Source of the DNA: DASUNQ01 sp044866775
GTDB lineage: Bacteria > Acidobacteriota > Thermoanaerobaculia > Multivoradales > UBA5704
NCBI GenBank assembly: GCA_044866775.1
Contig: JBIOUG010000186.1
Coordinates: 1-64,000 of the forward strand
Direction of reading: 5' to 3'
DNA length: 64,000 nt
Shown here: positions 8,096 through 14,995 of the stretch, piece after piece
Position numbering within the stretch: position 1 is the stretch's first letter
Layout: each line of letters begins with the position of its first letter
Translations under genes and position numbers: made by a program
Notes under the pieces: generated by a model
The model's database searches: none
What the model was told of the DNA's origin: nothing
Seen by the model: only the letters and a program-made list of their open reading frames with translations

Positions 8096-8159
8096 TTCAG
8101 TGCCAAGCGCCTGCCCACCCCGCCCTGCTAGACTCCGGCGCACCTTGAGGAGAGTGGTC

Positions 8160-8528
8160 ATGTCGCGGAAGTCCGCCCAGAGAGGCGACGGCAACTTCGG
8201 CTGCATCGCCTGGCTGCTGGTCTTCGCCGTCGCGCTGCTCATCGCCTGGAAGGCGATCCCGGTGAAGATCCAGAGCGCCGAGCTCTACGACTTCATGGTC
8301 GAGCTGACCAAGTTCTCGGCCTCGATGACCCCGGAGGAGCTCGAGAAGCGGATCGTCGAGCGAGCCAAGGAGCTCGAGCTGCCGCTCGACAAGGAGCACG
8401 TCCACGTGGCGCGCGAGGGCGACCGGATCAAGATGGAGGCGCACTACACGGTGCCGCTCGAGTATCCGGGGTATACGTACCAGTGGACCTTCGACCATAA
8501 GGTGGATAGACCGATCTTTATTTTTTAA
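8160..8528 (+). CDS. Membrane-anchored small protein, function unknown
   Basis: The 122-residue product has a short basic N-terminus, one membrane helix (about 13-32) and an extracytoplasmic domain of about 85 residues. That domain has a charged helix (MTPEELEKRIVERAKEL) and a beta-rich end (YTVPLEYPGYTYQWTF). It has the look of a DUF4845-type protein, but I cannot confirm the family. DUF4845 genes often neighbour lepB, which fits. A TAGACT box at 8129-8134 and GAGGAGAG before the ATG at 8160 give it its own promoter and ribosome site. Confidence 0.7.
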   Translation: MSRKSAQRGDGNFGCIAWLLVFAVALLIAWKAIPVKIQSAELYDFMVELTKFSASMTPEELEKRIVERAKELELPLDKEHVHVAREGDRIKMEAHYTVPLEYPGYTYQWTFDHKVDRPIFIF

Positions 8529-8611
8529 GAGGGACCTTCCCGTTGCAGCAGCCGCGGGACCTCGATGCGAGGGACGAGGCTGCTTCCACCTTTACGGCGT
8601 TGATCCGATCT

Positions 8612-8648
8612 CCCTCACCCCTGGCCCCTCTCCCATATGGGAGAGGGG
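8612..8648. repeat. Interspersed palindromic repeat, copy 2
   Basis: CCCTCACCCCTGGCCCCTCT followed by CCCATATGGGAGAGGGG. The flanking 25 bases on the left (TTCCACCTT...TTGATCCGATCT) are also shared with the copy at 26.2 kb, so about 68 bases are near-identical at the two loci. Confidence 0.8.
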
Positions 8649-8694
8649 GACGTCTCTCGACCGACTTGGGCGGGGGCGATTTACCACGACGGTA

Positions 8695-8859
8695 GCGCTT
8701 CGAGTGCGCTCCACGGAGGGACGTCTGCGCAAGCGCCTGGCAACGCCGGGCGAAGGCCACGACCGATGACGCGCGCAGCGCAGCCGAGGCGCGCGCCTCA
8801 AACCCCGCAGGCAACAGAAGCGCGCGCCGTTCCCGGAGGGGAGCGCACCCGAAGCGCGG
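8695..8859. repeat. Hairpin element with inverted termini (8.7-kb copy)
   Basis: The ends GCGCTTCGAGTGCGCTCC (8695-8712) and GGAGCGCACCCGAAGCGC (about 8840-8857) are inverted copies with one mismatch. Inside are CTGGCAACGCC, a GCGCGCAGCGCAGCC stretch and AGAAGCGCGCGCC. The 26.3-kb element has the same internal order. The two loci also share the adjoining palindromic repeat, so the two pieces form one composite of about 270 bp. The downstream phosphodiesterase start codon lies inside this element. Confidence 0.65.
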
Positions 8860-10397
8860 CGGTCGCGAGCATCGTCGGCGCAGGGTTGCTCCCCGGGGCG
8901 CTCGCGGGGACGCAGGTCGCTGGGCTCCTTTTTTTCCTGAATCCTAACCTTCCGTTCGATGTCGCGTCGCTGGCTCGCGCCGTCGCGCAGTACGGCCTGC
9001 TGCTCGGCGTCGCGACCCTTCTCCTCCAGCTCCCCTTCACCTGGGGCCGGCCGGCGCGGGCGCGGCGGCTGCTGCCCTGGACGTTGACCGCGGCCCTCGC
9101 CTTCGCCGCGCTGCTCGACTGGACGCACGCCTCCCGCTACGCCTACTACCTGCCGGCCGGCATCAACGTTCGCCTCCTCAAGGCCGGCCTCTGGCTGACG
9201 CTCGCGGCGCTCATCTGCTTCTACACCGCGCTCCTCCACGGCCTGCAGCGGCGGCCCTACGGCGCGCGCAGCCGCTGGTGCCTGGGACTCCTCGTCGTGC
9301 TCTCGGTCTACGTGATGATCGAGCGGCGGGAGTCCTTCCGGCCGCCCGCCGAGCCGCCGCGGCGGTTGCCGGCGGTCGAGCGCGGCGAGCGCCCGCGGCT
9401 CTGGGTCGTGGGTCTCGAGACGGCGACGCTCGACGCCGTGCTCCCCTTGGCCGCGCAGGGACGCCTGCCGTTCCTCGCCAAGGTGGTGGAGGAAGGCGTC
9501 TACGGCCGCCTCGCCTCTTTCACTCCCCACCGGCCGGAGGCCCTCTGGACGACGCTCGCGACCGGCAAGCTCCCGGCCCGCCACGGCGTCGTCGGCGACC
9601 GGCTCTACACCGCGCTCTTCCTCGGTCCTGGCCAGCAGTTGCGGCTGCTGCCGGCCGGGATCGGCTTCTCGGCCTGGGGGGTGCGGGCCGAGCGTCACGA
9701 GCCGGCCGGCGCCCGGCGCGACGCCCTGACCCTCTGGGAGATCCTGCCGCGCCTCGGCGTCGCCGCGGCGCAGCTCGGCTGGCCCGGAGCCGCCGCCGGC
9801 GCCGCCCCGCGCGCGCCCTTGCGCGAGGTGCTGGCGAACGACCTCCGCCGCGCCGCGGCCGCCGAGGCCCTCATCGCACGGCGCCCCGACCTCGAGGCGG
9901 AGTTCCTCGTGCTGCCGGGGCTCGGCGAGGTCTCGCGGCGCTGGTTCGGCGGCTGGGCGGCGGCGCGCGACGAGGCAACCCCCGCCGGCGAGCACACGAG
10001 AGCCGAGGAGCGCGCGGCCGAGCTGATCGCCGCCTACTACGAGCAGCTCGACCGCCGCCTGGCGCGACTCTGGGCCAGCTCCTCGGCCCCGCGCCTCCTG
10101 GCCGTGGTGTCGGCCTACGGCATCGAGCCGGCGGGAACTGTGCTGACCGGCGAGGCCCTCGGCGGCACCGCCGCGGACTCACCCGACGGCCTGCTGATGC
10201 TCTACGGCGAGGGCGTACGACGGCACACCCTGCTGACCGGCGCCCGCCTGGTCGACGTCGCGCCGACGTTGCTCTACGGCCTCGGCCTCCCGGTCGCGCG
10301 CGACCTCGACGGCCAAGTCCTCACCGAAGCCTTCGACCCCGCCCTGCTAGAGCGCCAGCCCCTCACCTTCCTCCCCTCCTACGAAGGGTTGCGCTAG
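8766..10397 (+). CDS. Membrane phosphodiesterase/alkaline phosphatase-superfamily protein
   Basis: The 543-residue protein has a membrane N-terminal part with three or more helices between about 25 and 180. A soluble domain of the type I phosphodiesterase/nucleotide pyrophosphatase family follows: LWVVGLETATLDAVLPLAAQ, LPFLAKVVEEGVYGRLAS, ALWTTLATGKLPARHGV, and a C-terminal DGLLMLYGEGV...VDVAPTLLYGLGLP. The usual first metal-ligand motif GLDG is altered to GLET, so metal binding may differ. Substrate is unknown. ATG 8766 lies within a repeat element, and the first 35 or so residues are low-complexity and repeat-derived. No better start is visible downstream. Confidence 0.75.
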   Translation: MTRAAQPRRAPQTPQATEARAVPGGERTRSAAVASIVGAGLLPGALAGTQVAGLLFFLNPNLPFDVASLARAVAQYGLLLGVATLLLQLPFTWGRPARARRLLPWTLTAALAFAALLDWTHASRYAYYLPAGINVRLLKAGLWLTLAALICFYTALLHGLQRRPYGARSRWCLGLLVVLSVYVMIERRESFRPPAEPPRRLPAVERGERPRLWVVGLETATLDAVLPLAAQGRLPFLAKVVEEGVYGRLASFTPHRPEALWTTLATGKLPARHGVVGDRLYTALFLGPGQQLRLLPAGIGFSAWGVRAERHEPAGARRDALTLWEILPRLGVAAAQLGWPGAAAGAAPRAPLREVLANDLRRAAAAEALIARRPDLEAEFLVLPGLGEVSRRWFGGWAAARDEATPAGEHTRAEERAAELIAAYYEQLDRRLARLWASSSAPRLLAVVSAYGIEPAGTVLTGEALGGTAADSPDGLLMLYGEGVRRHTLLTGARLVDVAPTLLYGLGLPVARDLDGQVLTEAFDPALLERQPLTFLPSYEGLR

Positions 10398-10483
10398 CGA
10401 GGCTCTGCCGCAAACGGCGACGTGCCATGTAGGGGGCCCTCCCGGGCGGAGACCAGCGCGGGTGAAGGAATTCGGGCCGTCCT

Positions 10484-10570
10484 CCGAAAACGCCCGGCGC
10501 TACGCTCAGAGCCTGTGAGGAAATCCGGTACGTCCTCCCGAAAACGCCCGGGACGTAGCCCGGGCGCTAC
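10484..10570. repeat. CCCGGGCG hairpin repeat, two copies
   Basis: A truncated copy (CCGAAAACGCCCGGCGCTAC, 10484-10503) is followed by a full copy at 10539-10570 with stem CGCCCGGG/CCCGGGCG. The full copy matches one at 57079-57111 nearly base for base. The surrounding 240 bases after the phosphodiesterase stop hold nothing else I recognise. Confidence 0.7.
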
Positions 10571-10622
10571 AGTAGGCGTTCGGGTGTAAGCAGACCACTA
10601 GTCTTCGTTCGACGTTGCGTTT

Positions 10623-10830
10623 CGAGTCATGCGGCCGCGTGGGGTGCCGGTCGGAGGGAGCGGAACCGGCGCGCGCCTCCTTCAGCCAGCAACACCGTTG
10701 TGATGCACTCCGCGTAGCGGAGTGCGAACCGCAGGTCTCCACCGCCTTGGAGCAGCACCGCGAAGCGGCGCGCCTGTGCAGCTCCCGGAGGACCGGCACC
10801 CCACGCGGCCACTGTCCGTCCCGCGCGGGT
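10623..10830. repeat. 207-bp structured element, copy A
   Basis: The core is bounded by GTGGGGTGCCGGTC (from 10639) and GACCGGCACCCCAC (to 10804). It contains the perfect hairpin GCACTCCGC/GCGGAGTGC and the blocks CAGCAACACCGTTGTGA and CAGCACCGCGAAGCGGCGC. Conserved flanks CGAGTCATGCGGCCGC and CCGCGCGGGT extend the repeat to about 207 bp. Copies at 13579-13785 and 19654-19860 are in the opposite orientation. There is no ORF, no transposase and no clear target duplication. Confidence 0.8.
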
Positions 10831-10839
10831 GCTGCTGCC

Positions 10840-10860
10840 GTTGTTGTTGTTGTTGTTGTT
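10840..10860. repeat. (GTT)7 microsatellite
   Basis: Seven GTT units run up to the bactofilin stop codon. On the gene strand this is AAC repeats immediately after TAA. It is unusual in a 70% GC window and is a likely length-variable site. Confidence 0.8.
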
Positions 10861-11255
10861 TATCGGCCAGCGGGAACCAGCTTGGGCAGCGCCGGCGCGG
10901 CCGCGCCCGCCTCGCGTGACATCGAGCACCGCCCCTCGAAGACCGCACCGTCCTCGATCACCAGCGACGGCGTCTCGAGCTCGGCGTAGAGCTTGCCGCC
11001 CGGCGCGATCTGCACCCGCCGCGCCGCCTGGACCGCGCCGCGCACCGTGCCGATGACGAAGAGCGCCCCGACCTTGAGGTCCCCCTCGACCTCCCCCCCT
11101 TCGCCGACCACCAGATCGCCCTCCGAGCTGACCGTGCCGGTGAACTGCCCATCCACCCGGAACGAGGTCTCGAACCGCAGCTCCCCCTGCGTCGAGCTGC
11201 CGCTGTCGAGGAAACCGTTGAGCGCGCTCTGCTTGCCTTCGGACTTGAATCTCAT
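10860..11255 (-). CDS. Bactofilin
   Basis: Bactofilins polymerise into cytoskeletal filaments without nucleotide. In several bacteria they position ParAB or cell-wall enzymes. The 131-residue product shows the beta-helix repeats: FLDSGSSTQGELRFETSFRVDG, GTVSSEGDLVVGEGGEVEGD, VGALFVIGTVRGAVQAARRV and GKLYAELETPSLVIEDGAVFEG. A disordered tail ends the protein. ATG 11255 overlaps the parB stop region, so the gene is the last of an rsmG-parA-parB-bactofilin operon. This order supports a chromosome-segregation scaffold role, as for BacNOP in Myxococcus. Confidence 0.9.
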   Translation of the reverse strand: MRFKSEGKQSALNGFLDSGSSTQGELRFETSFRVDGQFTGTVSSEGDLVVGEGGEVEGDLKVGALFVIGTVRGAVQAARRVQIAPGGKLYAELETPSLVIEDGAVFEGRCSMSREAGAAAPALPKLVPAGR

Positions 11256-12097
11256 CGCGAGTCCCCCTTCCCCATCAGCAGCTCGTACAGCCGGATCAGC
11301 TCCTCTTCGGAGTGGAAGTGGATGCGCAGCGTCCCGCCCTCGCCTTGGCGCCGGATCTCCACCCGCGTCTGGAGACGCCGCGTGAGCCGCTCCGCCGCCG
11401 CCTCGGCGTGCACCTCGGGCGCGGCGGCGCGGCGGGCGCCCGCCTCGGGCGCAGCCGCCAGCCGCTCGAGCTCGCGCGCCGAGAGGCCGAGCCGCGCGGC
11501 GCGCTCGGCGACCTCCACCTGCCGCTCGCGGCCGGCCAAGGCGAGGAGCGGCCGCGCCTGCCCGGCCGAGAGGCGCCCCTGGCGCAGCAGCTCCTGCACC
11601 TCCTCGGGAAGGCGGAGGAGGCGCAGGGCGTTGGCCACCGCCGAGCGGCTCTTCCCCACCCGCAGCGCGACGTCCTCCTGCGACAGCCCGAACCCCTCCT
11701 GGAGCGTGCGGTAGGCCTCGGCCTCCTCGATCGCGTTCAAGTCGGTGCGCTGCAGGTTCTCGACCAGCGCGAGCTCCAAAAGCTCGCGCTCGTCGCCCAC
11801 CCCACGCACCACGACCGGCACCTCGTCGAGGCCCGCGCGCCGCGCCGCCCGCCACCGCCGCTCGCCGGCGACGATCGTGTAAGTTCCGTCTTCAGAAGGA
11901 GTTACGACGAGAGGTTGGACCACGCCCTGGGCGCGGATCGAGGCCGCAAGCTCGTCGAGCGCCGGCTCGTCGAAGGCGGCGCGCGGCTGGCGCCGGTTCG
12001 GGCGCAGGCGGTCGAGCGGCACGCTGGTGACGGGCGCCGCCGGCTCTTCCTGCGGCGGCAACAGCGCGTCGAGGCCGCGCCCCAACCCCTTCCTCAC
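11252..12097 (-). CDS. parB: Chromosome-partitioning protein ParB
   Basis: ParB is a CTP-dependent clamp that loads at parS sites and spreads along origin DNA. The 281-residue product begins VRKGLGRGLDALL, the ParA-stimulating peptide. It has VPLDRLRPNRRQPR and the CTP-binding GERRWRAA. ENLQRTDLNAIEEAEAYR follows, then the helix-turn-helix LSQEDVALRVGKSRSAVANALRLLRLP, and a C-terminal dimer domain. GTG 12097 overlaps the parA stop by four bases (GTGA), so translation is coupled. An upstream open frame to 12412 is only a shadow of parA. Confidence 0.96.
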   Translation of the reverse strand: MRKGLGRGLDALLPPQEEPAAPVTSVPLDRLRPNRRQPRAAFDEPALDELAASIRAQGVVQPLVVTPSEDGTYTIVAGERRWRAARRAGLDEVPVVVRGVGDERELLELALVENLQRTDLNAIEEAEAYRTLQEGFGLSQEDVALRVGKSRSAVANALRLLRLPEEVQELLRQGRLSAGQARPLLALAGRERQVEVAERAARLGLSARELERLAAAPEAGARRAAAPEVHAEAAAERLTRRLQTRVEIRRQGEGGTLRIHFHSEEELIRLYELLMGKGDSR

Positions 12098-12852
12098 GCC
12101 GCCCTCCGCAGGAACTCGCGCGCCAGCGCCAGGTAGGCCTCGGCGCCGCGCGACTTGATGTCGTAGTGAATGATCGGCAGCCCGTGGCTCGGCGCCTCGG
12201 CCAGGCGCACGTTGCGCGGCACCACGGTCTCGTAGACGGTGTCGGCGAAGTGGCGGCGGATCTCCTCGGCCACATCGCGCGAGAGGTTGGTACGGTCGTC
12301 GTACATGGTGAGCAGGATGCCGGCGATGGTGAGCCGGCGATTGAGCCCCCCCTGGATGCGGCGCACGGTGGTGAGGAGCTCGCTCACGCCTTCGAGCGCG
12401 AAGTACTCGCACTGGAGCGGCACCAGGACGGCGTCGGCGGCCGCGAGGGCGCTCACCGTGAGGTGGCCGAGCGAGGGGGGGCAGTCGAGGAGGATGGTGT
12501 CGTAGCGCTCGGTGACGGGGGCGAGGAGGTCGCGCAGGCGCCCTTCCCAGCCGCTCTCGCCGACGAACTCGACCTCGACGCCCACGAGGTCGCGGTGGGA
12601 GGGGACGAGATCGAGGTTGGGGAAGCCCGAGGGGCGGATGGCGGCGGCGAGGTCGACGTCGCCCGCGAGGGCGTCGTAGAGGTGGGGCGCCGGGTCACGG
12701 ACGCCCAGGCCGCGGGTGGCGTTGCCCTGGGGGTCGCAGTCGACGAGGAGGATGCGGCGCTCGAGGGCGCCCAGGGCGGCGCCCAGGTTGATGGCGGTGG
12801 TGGTCTTGCCCACTCCCCCCTTCTGGTTGGCGATGGCGATGATGAGGGTCAT
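12094..12852 (-). CDS. parA: Chromosome-partitioning ATPase ParA/Soj
   Basis: ParA is a Walker-type ATPase that forms DNA-bound dimers and drives origin segregation with ParB. The 252-residue protein has the deviant Walker A KGGVGKTT (residues 11-18), VDCDPQGNAT, Walker B ILLDCPPSLG, and PLQCEYFALEGVSEL, all classic. There is no N-terminal helix-turn-helix, so it is the chromosomal type. ATG 12852 overlaps the rsmG stop (ATGA). Confidence 0.97.
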   Translation of the reverse strand: MTLIIAIANQKGGVGKTTTAINLGAALGALERRILLVDCDPQGNATRGLGVRDPAPHLYDALAGDVDLAAAIRPSGFPNLDLVPSHRDLVGVEVEFVGESGWEGRLRDLLAPVTERYDTILLDCPPSLGHLTVSALAAADAVLVPLQCEYFALEGVSELLTTVRRIQGGLNRRLTIAGILLTMYDDRTNLSRDVAEEIRRHFADTVYETVVPRNVRLAEAPSHGLPIIHYDIKSRGAEAYLALAREFLRRAA

Positions 12853-13556
12853 GGGGCTGGCCGTTCGCCGGCGGCGCCGGGCTGCTGAGCGACTGCCGCT
12901 GCCGGGGCGGCGGGGCGGAGCTCGAGGATGCGGCGCCGCTCGCTCCCCGGCAGCCTGATCTCGCGGGCGGGCCGCAGAGTGGGTGGCAGGGGCGGGTCGC
13001 CGCCGCCGAGCCAGAGGAGGATGCGTCCTTCCGGCTCGAGGCGGTGCGCGAGCGCCGCGAAGACTTCCGGCTCGAGCTTGAGGGCGCGAGCAGTGACCAC
13101 TCTGATCGTCTCGGGAAGGCCCGCCGGCAGCGGAACGGCGACTCTAGCATTGAGGCACCGGCAGGGCAACGCGGCGCGGCGCGCGGCGGCCTCGAGGAAG
13201 GCCCACTTGCGCTCGCGGGCCTCGACCAGGGTGACGGCGAGGTCGGGGCGGGCGGCGGCGAGGACCAGGCCGGGGAAGCCGGCGCCGGAGCCGACGTCGA
13301 CGACGGTGCCGGCGGGGGTGCCGGGTGCGATCGGGGGCAGAAGGGGCAGGGCGGCGAGGGACTCGCCGAAGTGACGCTCCAGGATCTCGCGGGCGGTGCC
13401 GCGGCCGATGAGGTTCAGGTGCGAGCTCCAGCGCTGGAGCTCCTGATAGTGCCGGTACATCGCCTCGATGGCAGAGGGGGCAAGGGGCCCGGGGCAGAGG
13501 GCGACGAGGGCGTGGTCGAACTCTTCGCGGGGAACCGTGGGGAGCGGAACGGCCAC
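12849..13556 (-). CDS. rsmG: 16S rRNA (guanine-527-N7) methyltransferase
   Basis: RsmG (GidB) methylates G527 of 16S rRNA with SAM. The 235-residue product has LQRWSSHLNLIG near the start, VDVGSGAGFPGLVLAAARP as the SAM-binding motif, LVEARERKWAFLEA and VVTARAL. The last 30 residues are Pro/Ala-rich and lack family conservation. It is first in the rsmG-parA-parB-bactofilin operon, the classic gidB-parAB arrangement near origins. Confidence 0.95.
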   Translation of the reverse strand: MAVPLPTVPREEFDHALVALCPGPLAPSAIEAMYRHYQELQRWSSHLNLIGRGTAREILERHFGESLAALPLLPPIAPGTPAGTVVDVGSGAGFPGLVLAAARPDLAVTLVEARERKWAFLEAAARRAALPCRCLNARVAVPLPAGLPETIRVVTARALKLEPEVFAALAHRLEPEGRILLWLGGGDPPLPPTLRPAREIRLPGSERRRILELRPAAPAAAVAQQPGAAGERPAP

Positions 13557-13578
13557 GGCTCATCGTAGCGCGGTGTTT

Positions 13579-13785
13579 ACCCGCGCGGGACCGATAGTGG
13601 ACGCGTGGGGTGCCGGTCCTACGGTCGCTCCAAGTGGCGCCGCTTCGCGGTGCTGGTAGTAAGGGGTAGGAGGCCTGCGGTTCGCACTCCGCTACGCGGA
13701 GTGCGTCACAACGGTGTCGCCAGGCGAGGGGGCGCGCTCCGGTCGCTCCCTGCGGACCGGCACCCCACGCGTCCGCATGACTCGG
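13579..13785. repeat. 207-bp structured element, copy B
   Basis: The core 13605-13768 runs from GTGGGGTGCCGGTCC to GGACCGGCACCCCAC, a 15-base perfect terminal inverted repeat. It has the internal hairpin GCACTCCGC/GCGGAGTGC and the block ACAACGGTGT. Opposite orientation to copy A, same as copy C. It lies just upstream of rsmG and could carry or insulate its promoter. Confidence 0.8.
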
Positions 13786-13937
13786 GGCGGCGTCGGCGAC
13801 GTCGGGAGGCGGAGCGCGATCCAATGAGGGAGGTTCGCGGGCCGATGAGAAGTCTGTGTTCGGAGAAAGAGATTCTCGACTCGATCCAAGAAGGTTTCGG
13901 TCCTCGTGATCGGCACCGGAGCCCTTTGACGGGGACG

Positions 13938-14004
13938 TGTTTCACGTGATACCTGACGGTGAAACACGGGAGGGTTGTTCCACGTGACACCTGACGGTGA
14001 AACA
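13938..14004. promoter_or_regulatory. Two parS-like ParB sites in a 38-bp direct repeat
   Basis: A 29-base unit occurs twice, at 13938-13966 and 13976-14004. Each begins with a near-parS sequence, TGTTTCACGTGATACC and TGTTCCACGTGACACC, each matching 13 of 16 bases of canonical TGTTTCACGTGAAACA. Each ends CTGACGGTGAAACA. The CACGTG core is intact in both. Being 400-450 bases from rsmG-parAB, they are the best centromere candidates seen. The second overlaps the start of the LAGLIDADG ORF. Confidence 0.7.
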
Positions 14005-14331
14005 ACAACGCTCTCCGACTTCGCCGCCGGTTTCTTCCTCGGCCTCCTCGTCGGCGAAGGCCATTTTGGCGGCGACGGCCGGCAGCCGCAGATCACCCTC
14101 CGCATGCACACCGACCATGAGCAGCTCTTTCGCTGGCTGCAAGCCCACTTTCCCGGCGGCAAGCTCTACGGCCCCTACACCCACGGCGGCCGCAGCTACT
14201 ACCAGTGGATGGCCCGCGGCGTGTATCTGAAGGAGACCATCCTCCCCCTCCTCGAGCAGCACCTCACTCCCACCGTCGACGCCAAGGCCTATGCGAGGTA
14301 CCAGGAGATGAAACAGAGGTACCGGCTTTAG
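13984..14331 (+). CDS. Small single-motif LAGLIDADG-type protein
   Basis: The product of about 115 residues reads like one half of a LAGLIDADG homing endonuclease. LSDFAAGFFLGLLVGEGHF is the helix with its acidic residue, QPQITLRMHTDHEQLFRWLQ follows, then GKLYGPYTHGGRSYYQWMARG as the DNA-contacting sheet. One-motif proteins act as homodimers. Intron and intein contexts are absent, so it is free-standing. GTG 13984 or TTG 13975 could start it, and both lie in the second parS-like repeat. A domesticated DNA-binding role is possible. It is short but coherent, and codon use fits. Confidence 0.65.
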   Translation: MTPDGETTTLSDFAAGFFLGLLVGEGHFGGDGRQPQITLRMHTDHEQLFRWLQAHFPGGKLYGPYTHGGRSYYQWMARGVYLKETILPLLEQHLTPTVDAKAYARYQEMKQRYRL

Positions 14332-14438
14332 CCTTCGCCTCAACTCCGAAAGAGCAGCAGCATCTAAACCTGCCGTGGCCTCACATCGGCGCTCTCGAGC
14401 CGCCATGAGTGATTCGGCACGGCGCTCAGGGCTCCATG

Positions 14439-14701
14439 AAGGTCCTGGGCGCCAGCTAAAGGTCCTGGAATTTCGCTAAGGGTCCTGCACGCCAGCTAAA
14501 GGTCCTGGAGATTCGCTAAAGGTCCTGCACGCCAGCTAGAGGTCCTAGAGTCTCCAGGACCTTCCTGTGGCTTCCAGGACCTTCATACGTTCTCCAGGAC
14601 CTTCATGCGCTCTTCGGGACCTTCATGCGCTCTTCGGGACCCTCATGCGTTCCGCGGGACCTTGCCGAACACCGCAGGACCCTCCGGGTATCTCCAAGAC
14701 C
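14439..14701. repeat. Head-to-head array of 20-bp iteron-like repeats
   Basis: GGTCCT recurs at 14441, 14461, 14481, 14501, 14521 and 14541, exactly every 20 bases. After a pivot (GGTCCTAGAG/CTCCAGGACC), GGACC recurs at 14557, 14577, 14597, 14617, 14637, 14657 and 14677, again every 20 bases but inverted. A typical unit is AAGGTCCTGGAGATTCGCTA. In the forward half two unit types alternate, giving a 40-base higher-order period. There are no spacers and no ORF. Twenty bases is near two helical turns, so bound proteins would stack on one face. The site lies between parAB/parS and yidC-rnpA-rpmH. Confidence 0.85.
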
Positions 14702-14748
14702 CGCGAAGCGTCCCGGCCTACCAGGCGAAACGGCGCACGCCGGTCCCC

Positions 14749-14921
14749 GGGCCACCAGGCTCTCCTCCGCGCCGGGCGCTCCCGCCGCCGGCACCCGCAG
14801 CAGTCAACTAGAGATTGAGGCGAAGCCCGCGCGCGCTCTGCCAGCAACCCGCCCCTGTCCCAGCATCGCGAAGCGACCGGCGTAAACGGAGCGCCCGGCG
14901 CGGAGGAGAGCCTGGTGGCCC
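14749..14921. repeat. Element with perfect 34-bp inverted repeats
   Basis: Arms 14749-14782 and 14888-14921 are exact reverse complements over 34 bases (left arm begins GGGCCACCAGGCTCTCCTCC). The 105-base interior has GCCCGCGCGCGC, CCAGCAAC and CAGCATCGCGAAGCGACC. These are in the same order as similar blocks in the 207-bp elements, so it looks like a diverged relative with different ends. No ORF. Confidence 0.75.
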
Positions 14922-14995
14922 CCACACCGGCACCCCTGGACGACACGCGGTTGGGCGGGGGGGCCGCCGCAGGAGTGGTCGGTGCAGCCGGCCGC

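Noticed and set aside
10639..10804. Integron attC sites
   Set aside because: The elements have inverted termini, but no integrase, no RYYYAAC-type core sites and no gene cassettes lie between copies.
10840..10860. Poly-Asn or poly-Gln coding tract
   Set aside because: The GTT repeats lie after the bactofilin stop codon and are not in any supported gene.
14439..14701. CRISPR array
   Set aside because: Units are contiguous at 20 bases without unique spacers, they invert at the centre, and no cas gene is present.
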